A DNA stretch of 64,000 nucleotides, taken from the NCBI GenBank assembly GCA_944320235.1, contig CALUGQ010000011.1, forward strand, positions 1 to 64,000, read 5' to 3'. The position numbers were made by a program, and so were the translations under genes. The notes under the pieces were generated by a model, which saw only the letters and a program-made list of their open reading frames with translations, was not told the origin of the DNA and did not search any database. The stretch is from an uncultured Prevotella sp. (GTDB taxonomy: Bacteria > Bacteroidota > Bacteroidia > Bacteroidales > Bacteroidaceae). Shown piece after piece: positions 57,409-64,000 of the stretch. How positions within the stretch are numbered: the stretch's first letter is position 1; each line of letters opens with the position of its first letter.

Positions 57409-57616
57409 GTAATGATTTCATACGAATGGCAGCACCAACAGTGCCATGCAGCCAACCGACTGACTGCCAGACAGTTGGCCACAACACCGATACAGCCATG
57501 CAAAACGCCCTGTTTCACGCTGCGAAACAGGGCGTTTTGCATGGCGCAACAGGCCATTTCGCACGCCAATACGGCTGGCCTGCGGCCACAAGCGGCACTT
57601 AGTAAACAATATTTAC
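57409..57616. repeat. Dispersed intergenic element, copy I, with a perfect 20-bp hairpin
   Basis: Left box GTAATGATTTCATAC (57409-57423), right box GTAAACAATATTTAC (57602-57616, both halves exact); 208 nt overall. Two inverted units form a perfect 20-bp stem (57497-57516 with 57524-57543, 7-nt loop), followed by two direct units. It lies in the 57363-57833 gap; the rest of the gap holds the next promoter. Confidence 0.7.
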
Positions 57617-57782
57617 CACACATATCACGCAGCCAAGCTACCTGCCGCACACTGCCGCCTACCGGCCGTGAAGCCACCAACGGCGAAATGCCGCATGAGA
57701 GCAGGCCGCCGCTGCCGTGCGGCAAACAGCCACACAGTGAGTTAAAAAAGACAAAACACACCATATCTACTCATTTTTGTGC

Positions 57783-57790
57783 TACCTTTG
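57783..57790 (+). promoter_or_regulatory. -7 promoter box of the DUF2723 gene
   Basis: TACCTTTG followed by GCAG, 43 nt before the ATG; no clear -33. Confidence 0.55.
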
Positions 57791-57833
57791 CAGCTGTTAA
57801 AAACTTGAACTTAGAACAACAACACATCAAAGA

Positions 57834-60800
57834 ATGAAACAATTCAGGCTTGTGGACAACATCCTCGGCTGGCTGGCCTTTGCCATCGCCGCCTTTGTGT
57901 ATTGCTCCACCATCGAACCGACAGCCAGCTTCTGGGACTGTCCGGAATTCATAACAACGGGTTACAAACTTGAAATCGGCCACCCGCCCGGAGCACCCTT
58001 CTTCATGCTTACGGCCAACCTGTTCTCACAGTTCGCCAGCGACCCGTCGCAAGTGGCGCGCATGGTCAACACAATGAGCGCGCTGCTGTCGGCCACCACA
58101 ATCCTGTTCCTCTTCTGGAGCATATCCCACCTAACGCGCCGCCTGCTCGTAGGGCGCACCCTCGAGGTGCCGGTGGGCAAGGCGATAGCCATCGAGGCTT
58201 CGGCCATGGTGGGCGCGCTGATATACACTTTCAGCGACACGTTCTGGTACAGCGCCGTGGAGGGTGAGGTCTACGCCTACTCGTCGGCCTTCACCGCCGT
58301 GGTGTTCTGGCTCATACTGAAGTGGGACGAGCATGCCGACGAGCCCCACAGCGACCGCTGGCTGGTGCTCATAGCCTACATGACAGGCCTCTCCATCGGT
58401 GTCCACCTGCTCAACCTGCTCTGCGTTCCGGCGCTCGTGCTCGTATACTACTACCGCCGCTGCCCCAACCGCACGGGCAAAGCCGACCTCTGGGGGTCGA
58501 TAGGCGCGCTTGCAATCTCGATAGTCATCCTCGCGGCAGTGCTCTACGGCGTAGTGCCGGGCATCGTCCAGGTGGGCGGATGGTTCGAGCTGCTGTTCGT
58601 CAACGTGCTCGGATGCCCGTTCAACACAGGCGAGATAATATACATATTCCTGCTCATAGCCTGCATCATCTGGGCCATCTACGAGACCTACAGCGACCGC
58701 AACGAGAAGCGGAGCAACATCTCCTTCCTGCTCGCCGTGGCCATGCTGGGCATCCCGTTCTACGGCCACGGCGTCAGCTCCGTGGTCATCGGCATCGTAG
58801 TGCTGGCAGTGCTGTGGCTCATCCTGCAGCGCAAGAACAAGGGCAAGGCCATCGTCACCTCGCGCATAAAGAACACCGCGCTGCTCTGCATGCTCATGCT
58901 CATGATAGGCTACTCCACGTATGCCGTCACCGTGATACGCTCCTCGGCCAACCCGCCGATGGATCAGAACTCGCCGGAAGACATCTTCACCCTCGGCGAA
59001 TACCTTGGGCGCGAGCAGTACGGCAACCGCCCGCTCTTCTACGGCCAGGCTTACACGTCGCAAGTGGCGCTCGAGCGCGAGGGCGACTACTGCCGCCCCG
59101 TGATGGAAAAGGGAGCGCCCGTGTACCAGCGCAAGGAGAAAGCGTCTGAAGACGAGAAAGACTCATACTTCGTGGTACGCACGAAAGACTCATACAAATA
59201 CGCGCAGAACATGCTCTTCCCGCGTATGTACAGCGACACGCACGCCGGGGCTTACGAGAGCTGGATGGGCGGAGTGGACGGCACACAGGTGCCTTACGAC
59301 CGCTGCGGCGAGCAAATCATGGTCAAGATGCCCACGCAGTGGGAGAACCTGCGCTTCTTCCTGTCGTACCAGTGCAACTTCATGTACTGGCGATACTTCA
59401 TGTGGAACTTCGCCGGACGCCAGAACGACCTGCAAGGATATGGCGAACTGGAACACGGCAACTGGATAACAGGCTTCTCGTGGTTCGACAACTGGCGCCT
59501 CGGAGACCAGAGCAAGCTGCCCGACGAACTTAAGAACAACAAGGGCCACAACGTGTTCTACTGCCTGCCGCTGCTGCTCGGCCTCATCGGCCTGTTCTGG
59601 CAGTCACTGCGCCGCGGCCACAAAGGCATACGCCAATTCTGGGTTGTGTTCTTCCTTTTCTTCATGACCGGACTGGCAATCGTCATCTATCTCAACCAGA
59701 CCCCGGGCCAGCCGCGCGAACGCGACTACGCTTACGCAGGCTCGTTCTATGCCTTCGCCATCTGGTGCGGCATGGGAGTGGCAGCCATCATAGACGAAAT
59801 CAACCGCCGGCTCAAGGGCCACGAGACGCTGCTCGCAGCCATAGTGGGCATTGTCTGCCTGCTCGTGCCAATACAAATGGCATCGCAGACCTGGGACGAC
59901 CATGACCGCAGCGGGCGCTATACCTGCCGCGACTTCGGCCAGAACTACCTCATGTCGCTGCAGCAGAGCGGCAACCCGATCATCTTCACGAACGGCGACA
60001 ACGACACATTCCCGCTCTGGTACAACCAAGACACTGAGGGTGTGCGCACCGACGCACGCGTTTGCAACCTCAGCTACCTGCAGACAGACTGGTACATCGA
60101 CCAGATGTGCCGCCCGGCATACGACTCCCCGTCGGTTCCCATCAGCTGGAGCAGGCTCGAATATTGCTCCGGCACGAACGAATACGTACAGGTTGAGCCT
60201 GGCCTCAAGGCCGCCATACATGACCTCTACCGCCAGTATCCCGACGAGGCGAAGAGGGTGTTCGGCGAGAATCCGTTCGAACTGCGCAACATCCTCACCT
60301 ACTGGGTGCGCGGAAAGATGAGCGCCGAGCAGCGCGAAGTGCTCAAACTGCTCACCGGCAGCGACAACATCCACGTCATACCGACCGACACCGTCTACAT
60401 AACCATAGACAAGGAGGCCGTAAGGAAGAGCGGCATGATGATGGCGGCTGACAGCATACCCGACCGCATGGTGATTTCGCTCAAGGGAAAGAACGCCCTT
60501 TACAAGGTTGACATGATGATGCTGGAGATGATAGACCGCTGCAACTGGACTAGACCCATCTACGTTGCCACCACCGTGGGCCAGGAGAACTACATGAACC
60601 TTGGCGACAACTTCGTGCAGGAGGGCCTTGCCAACCGCGTGACGCCGTTCACCACGAACGCCCCGGGGGCAAAGAACTTCGACACGAAGCGCACGTATGA
60701 CAACATGATGCACAAGTTCAAGTACGGCGGACTCGACAAGCCCGGGCTCTATCTCGACGAGACGGTGATGCGGATGTGCTACACCCACCGCCGCCTCTTC

Positions 60801-61208
60801 ACCCAGCTGGCCATGAACCTCATGGCCGAGGGCGACAAGAAGAAGGCAGCCGAGGTGCTGGCCTACGCTGACAAGATGATTCCCGAGTACAACGTGCCTC
60901 ACGACTTCAACTCTGGCTCGCTCGATGCCGCACGCATCTACATGGAGCTGGGGCAGAAAGACAAGGGCATGGACATCCTGAAGAAGCTCTGGACCAAGTC
61001 GGAGCAATACCTGCGCTGGTACTGCTCGCTCAACGGCATGCGCTTCGCCGGGGCCCAGCGCGACTGCATGCTCCACATATTCATACTGCAACAGGCCGTC
61101 ATGACGGGCATGGAGGCAGACAAGGCGTGGGGCGACGAGAAAGGGAAAGTGTTCGAGTCGCTGTTGAACCTGTACCAGAGCAAGGGCGGAACGTTCCAAG
61201 GAATGTGA
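57834..61208 (+). CDS. DUF2723 membrane glycosyltransferase-like protein
   Basis: A 1124-residue protein. The first 250 residues have GT-C (protein O-mannosyltransferase-like) character: FWDCPEFITTGYKLEIGHPPGAPFF with the acidic residues expected at the active site, then about ten membrane helices; a second membrane block lies near 570-680, and the C-terminal part is soluble with helical repeat-like segments (AEGDKKKAAEVLAYADKM). Such proteins probably transfer a sugar from a lipid carrier to extracytoplasmic protein. The three following genes may share its transcript, since gaps are short or absent. Confidence 0.87.
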   Translation: MKQFRLVDNILGWLAFAIAAFVYCSTIEPTASFWDCPEFITTGYKLEIGHPPGAPFFMLTANLFSQFASDPSQVARMVNTMSALLSATTILFLFWSISHLTRRLLVGRTLEVPVGKAIAIEASAMVGALIYTFSDTFWYSAVEGEVYAYSSAFTAVVFWLILKWDEHADEPHSDRWLVLIAYMTGLSIGVHLLNLLCVPALVLVYYYRRCPNRTGKADLWGSIGALAISIVILAAVLYGVVPGIVQVGGWFELLFVNVLGCPFNTGEIIYIFLLIACIIWAIYETYSDRNEKRSNISFLLAVAMLGIPFYGHGVSSVVIGIVVLAVLWLILQRKNKGKAIVTSRIKNTALLCMLMLMIGYSTYAVTVIRSSANPPMDQNSPEDIFTLGEYLGREQYGNRPLFYGQAYTSQVALEREGDYCRPVMEKGAPVYQRKEKASEDEKDSYFVVRTKDSYKYAQNMLFPRMYSDTHAGAYESWMGGVDGTQVPYDRCGEQIMVKMPTQWENLRFFLSYQCNFMYWRYFMWNFAGRQNDLQGYGELEHGNWITGFSWFDNWRLGDQSKLPDELKNNKGHNVFYCLPLLLGLIGLFWQSLRRGHKGIRQFWVVFFLFFMTGLAIVIYLNQTPGQPRERDYAYAGSFYAFAIWCGMGVAAIIDEINRRLKGHETLLAAIVGIVCLLVPIQMASQTWDDHDRSGRYTCRDFGQNYLMSLQQSGNPIIFTNGDNDTFPLWYNQDTEGVRTDARVCNLSYLQTDWYIDQMCRPAYDSPSVPISWSRLEYCSGTNEYVQVEPGLKAAIHDLYRQYPDEAKRVFGENPFELRNILTYWVRGKMSAEQREVLKLLTGSDNIHVIPTDTVYITIDKEAVRKSGMMMAADSIPDRMVISLKGKNALYKVDMMMLEMIDRCNWTRPIYVATTVGQENYMNLGDNFVQEGLANRVTPFTTNAPGAKNFDTKRTYDNMMHKFKYGGLDKPGLYLDETVMRMCYTHRRLFTQLAMNLMAEGDKKKAAEVLAYADKMIPEYNVPHDFNSGSLDAARIYMELGQKDKGMDILKKLWTKSEQYLRWYCSLNGMRFAGAQRDCMLHIFILQQAVMTGMEADKAWGDEKGKVFESLLNLYQSKGGTFQGM

Positions 61209-61212
61209 CAAT

Positions 61213-61824
61213 ATGTTGATAGAGCAACCGGCAATCTGGCTGCGCTGGCTATACCCCAGGGCGACATGGAGGATGGACCGCCACGAAAAGGCGGTCTACC
61301 TCACGTTCGACGACGGCCCCATACCCGAGGCCACGCCGTTCATCCTCGACACTCTTGCCAACTTCGGCGTGAGGGCCACGTTCTTCATGGTGGGCGACAA
61401 CGTGCGCAAGCACCCCGACCTTTTCCGCCGGGTGGTGGCTGCCGGCCACCGCATAGGCAACCACACGTTCAACCACATGGGCGGTTTCCGCCACACTGTG
61501 GCCACGTATAACGCCAACGCACAGAAGGCCGACGCGCTGCTCCACACCAATCTCTTCCGCCCGCCCCACGGCTGGATGCGCCCCGACCAGTACTTCTGGC
61601 TGGGCCGCCGCTACCGCATCGTGATGTGGGACCTCGTCACCCGCGACTACTCAAAGTGGATGACGGCCGAGGAAGTGCTCAACAACGTGAAGCGCTATGC
61701 CCGCAACGGCTCCATAATAACGTTCCACGACTCGCTCCGCAGCATCGACAAGCTTCACTACGCGCTGCCCGAAGCCATCAAGTGGCTAAAGGAACAAGGA
61801 TATGAGTTCAAGACTTTCGACTGA
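61213..61824 (+). CDS. Polysaccharide deacetylase
   Basis: A 203-residue NodB-fold deacetylase. Metal and catalytic motifs: TFDDGP (31-36), GNHTFNHM with the His pair, FRPPHGWMR, and a C-terminal ITFHDS. No signal peptide is evident, so it may act on a lipid-linked or cytoplasmic substrate. It lies 4 nt after the DUF2723 stop and overlaps queG by 23 nt. Confidence 0.9.
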   Translation: MLIEQPAIWLRWLYPRATWRMDRHEKAVYLTFDDGPIPEATPFILDTLANFGVRATFFMVGDNVRKHPDLFRRVVAAGHRIGNHTFNHMGGFRHTVATYNANAQKADALLHTNLFRPPHGWMRPDQYFWLGRRYRIVMWDLVTRDYSKWMTAEEVLNNVKRYARNGSIITFHDSLRSIDKLHYALPEAIKWLKEQGYEFKTFD

Positions 61825-62794
61825 ACAGCGGCTCAGCGCGAACATCAAAGCCGAGGCCACGCGCCTCGGCTTTTTTGCTTGCGGAGTGGCCCAGGCGGGT
61901 GCAGTAGGCAGCGGGGCGGCCCTGGCTTTCACGCAATGGCTGCGCCACGGCTGCCATGCCGGCATGGACTACATGGCCCGCCACGCCGACCTGCGCCTCG
62001 ACCCGCGCCTGCTCCTGCCCGGCGCACGCAGCGTTGTGAGCGTGGCCCTGGCCTATGCTCCTGCGCGGCAGATGCCAGAAGGGGAGTTCCAGCTGGCGGC
62101 CTATGCCTACGGGCGCGACTACCATGACGCGGTGAAGAGCCGCCTCGGCGGCCTCGCGGCCTACATAGAGCGGCAGGCTGCCGAGGCAGGCTGCCTGCCG
62201 GCGGGGGCCGACGGCGAGCAGACACAGGCCACCCGCGTATGCTGCGACACAGCCCCCGTGCTCGAACGCCACTGGGCCTGCCGCGCCGGACTGGGCTGGA
62301 TGGGGCGCAACCACCAGCTGATCATACCCGGGGCGGGCAGCCAGTTCTTCCTCGGCGAGGTCATCACGACCGTCGCACTGCCCCCCGACGCACCCATGGA
62401 GAGCCGCTGCGGCGACTGCCGTGCGTGCGTGGCGGCCTGCCCCACGCACGCGCTTACGGAGTCGGGCCTGCTCGACGCGCGCCTCTGCCTGTCGTACCTG
62501 ACGATAGAAAACCGCGGCCCCATACCGCAGCGCGTGGCCGCTGCCATGGGCAACTGCATCTACGGGTGCGACCGCTGCCAGGCCGCCTGCCCCCACAACC
62601 GCAACGCGCCCACCGCCACAGCGCCCGAGCTGCAGCCATGCGCCGAGCTGCTCGCCATGCGCAAGGCCGACTGGCGCGCGCTTACGCCCGAGGCTTACCG
62701 CCGCCTCTTCAAGGGCAGCGCGGTGAAGCGCGCCAAGTACGACGGCCTCATGCGCAACATACGCGCCGCCGACGGCTATGACGCCGACGCATGA
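61802..62794 (+). CDS. queG: Epoxyqueuosine reductase
   Basis: A 330-residue cobalamin- and Fe-S-dependent enzyme that completes queuosine in tRNA. It shows the N-terminal DYMARHADLRLDPRLLLPGARSVVSVALAY, CDTAPVLERHWACRAGLGWMGRN, and two Fe-S motifs, CGDCRACVAACPTHAL and CIYGCDRCQAACPHN. Length is normal. The start is inside the deacetylase end, which suggests coupled translation. Confidence 0.95.
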   Translation: MSSRLSTEQRLSANIKAEATRLGFFACGVAQAGAVGSGAALAFTQWLRHGCHAGMDYMARHADLRLDPRLLLPGARSVVSVALAYAPARQMPEGEFQLAAYAYGRDYHDAVKSRLGGLAAYIERQAAEAGCLPAGADGEQTQATRVCCDTAPVLERHWACRAGLGWMGRNHQLIIPGAGSQFFLGEVITTVALPPDAPMESRCGDCRACVAACPTHALTESGLLDARLCLSYLTIENRGPIPQRVAAAMGNCIYGCDRCQAACPHNRNAPTATAPELQPCAELLAMRKADWRALTPEAYRRLFKGSAVKRAKYDGLMRNIRAADGYDADA

Positions 62795-62848
62795 CGCCTA
62801 TGGCGCAAGCAAGCCAAGCCTTTCACCATAAACTAAAATTATATTGTA

Positions 62849-64000
62849 ATGAAGACATCGTTAGCAAAGAGATGCGCAGCCATGGCAGCCATGGCTGTAT
62901 GCATGATGCCAGCTGCGGCCGCCAGCGCCGACGGCGGCAAAGTGTTCAACGCCGTGGTGGCAACCGACGGCACGGGCGACTTCACGTCCGTGCAGCAGGC
63001 CATCGACGCCGCGCCCGCGGGCCGCACGTCGCCATGGCTCATCTTCGTCAAGGCCGGCTCCTACAAGGAGGTGGTCAGCATCCCCAAGGACAAGCCCTTC
63101 ATCCACCTCATAGGGCAGGACAAGGAGCGCACCGTCATCCACAACGCGCTCAACGTGGGCGGCAAGCCCCAGCCTGGCACACCCGCCAAGGACACGGCCT
63201 ACTGGGCCTGCTCGGTGCACAACCCTGCCTCGCCAGTATACAAGGCGGGCGGCAGCGTGGTCACAGTAGAGGCCAACGACTTCTACACCACGGGCATATC
63301 CTACGTCAACGACTACGGCGTAGGCTCGCAGCGCGGCCCTCAGGCACTGGCCATGAAGTCGCGCGGCGACCGCGCAGGCTTCTTCGACTGCAAGCTGCGC
63401 TCCTTCCAGGACACGTGGATGACCACCCAGAACGACTCCTACCGCCACTACGTCAAGGACTGCTTCATCGAAGGGGCGGTGGATTACTTCTACGGAGGGG
63501 GCGATGCCCTGCTTGAAAACTGCACACTGTACAACGTGCGCCGAGGCTCGGTCATCGTGGCGCCGTGCCACGACAAGGCCCGCTGGGGCTACGTGTTCCG
63601 TAACTGCACCATCGACGGCAACGCCGAGGCCGCCCGCGATGCCAAGACGGCCCTTGGCCGCCCGTGGCACAACTCGCCACGCGCAGTATACATACACACC
63701 ACGATGCGCATACCCATCGCGCCACGGGGCTGGAGCGACATGGGCGCCATACCGGCCCTCTTCGCCGAGTATGACAGCCGCAACGCCGACGGAAGCCCCG
63801 TAGACCTGAGCCAGCGCAAGAGCACATACAAGGGCCGTGGCGACAACCCGCCGACCGGAAGCTGCCCCAACACGGTGAGCAAGGCCGAGGCCGACCGCAT
63901 GGTATACGAGAACATCATACCCGGCACAGACGGCTGGGACCCGCGCGCCATGATGCAGCGGTTGCCTGCGCCCAAGGCCGTCAAGGCCGAGGGCGGCTCG
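62849..64000 (+). CDS. Pectinesterase (partial, runs off the window end)
   Basis: 384 codons are visible with no stop. A signal peptide ends near residue 26 (AAASA). CE8 motifs follow: GTGDFTSVQQAIDAAP, a QDTW segment with the catalytic Asp (FQDTWMTTQND), EGAVDYFYGGGDALLENC for the second Asp, and LGRPWHNS for the substrate-binding Arg. It would demethylate pectin, which fits a plant-glycan-degrading gut or rumen bacterium. The 54 nt before it include an A/T-rich leader. The missing C-terminus cannot be judged. Confidence 0.9.
   Translation, partial: MKTSLAKRCAAMAAMAVCMMPAAAASADGGKVFNAVVATDGTGDFTSVQQAIDAAPAGRTSPWLIFVKAGSYKEVVSIPKDKPFIHLIGQDKERTVIHNALNVGGKPQPGTPAKDTAYWACSVHNPASPVYKAGGSVVTVEANDFYTTGISYVNDYGVGSQRGPQALAMKSRGDRAGFFDCKLRSFQDTWMTTQNDSYRHYVKDCFIEGAVDYFYGGGDALLENCTLYNVRRGSVIVAPCHDKARWGYVFRNCTIDGNAEAARDAKTALGRPWHNSPRAVYIHTTMRIPIAPRGWSDMGAIPALFAEYDSRNADGSPVDLSQRKSTYKGRGDNPPTGSCPNTVSKAEADRMVYENIIPGTDGWDPRAMMQRLPAPKAVKAEGGS

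Overview
The window is a GC-rich (about 60% by eye) chromosomal segment from a member of the Bacteroidales, most likely a Prevotellaceae-like organism. The evidence is the Bacteroidota promoter signature (TTG or TTTG, 19-20 nt, then TAnnTTTG) in front of several genes, the near absence of Shine-Dalgarno sequences, families largely confined to the phylum (DUF5686, imelysin with di-heme oxidoreductase, EpsC-type CysE, the UmuD variant), and a tmRNA tag ending in ENNYALAA. No phage, plasmid or CRISPR is visible. The placement below order level is inference.

Layout. 1-817: a partial membrane gene and two fused gene remnants (PAP2 phosphatase, ORF6N-family tail). 1153-8012 (minus): outer-membrane porin, imelysin lipoprotein, di-heme thiol-oxidoreductase-like lipoprotein and the CcsBA cytochrome c maturase, an envelope redox/metal operon. 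8642-13623 (plus): tatA, tatC, a NapH/NapG-like polyferredoxin, a Tat-signal lipoprotein aldo/keto reductase with Fe-S clusters, DUF1893 and an ECF S-component-like protein, in effect a Tat system next to its own cargo. 13870-25228: nitrogen assimilation (asnB, amt, glnK, an outer-membrane protein, gltB, gltD). 25723-31224: glutaredoxin-like protein, tRNA-Cys, ligA, a B3/B4-domain protein, umuD and umuC. 31373-33925: an SLBB/Wza-type export protein. 34095-34493: tmRNA. 34607-44761 (minus): ATP-grasp-like protein, HAD phosphatase, inositol-phosphate synthase, a DUF5686 outer-membrane protein, an NTP transferase, a CDP-alcohol phosphatidyltransferase and a second DUF5686 protein, together looking like an inositol-lipid pathway with CDP-inositol chemistry. 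45107-64000: phosphate transporter, cysE, THUMP methyltransferase, DPP-IV-type peptidase, purD, a membrane protein, a YqaA-like protein, ZnuA and ZnuC homologues without an adjacent permease, a DUF2723 glycosyltransferase-like protein, polysaccharide deacetylase, queG and a pectinesterase cut by the window end.

The least expected structure is non-coding. Nine intergenic regions each hold an element of about 196-208 nt: three to four degenerate GC-rich units of roughly 21-23 nt (core AAAACGGCCTGTTT), flanked on both sides by an A/T-rich 15-nt palindrome-like box (GTAAA-N5-TTTAC). In three copies adjacent units form perfect 16-20 bp hairpins. The copies lie between convergent, tandem and divergent genes alike but never over a recognised promoter. 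I do not recognise the family. A second, REP/BIME-like repeat occurs once between genes (3430-3530) and once in frame inside the polyferredoxin gene (about 10480-10580). Coordinates and translations were read by eye; no database search was possible.
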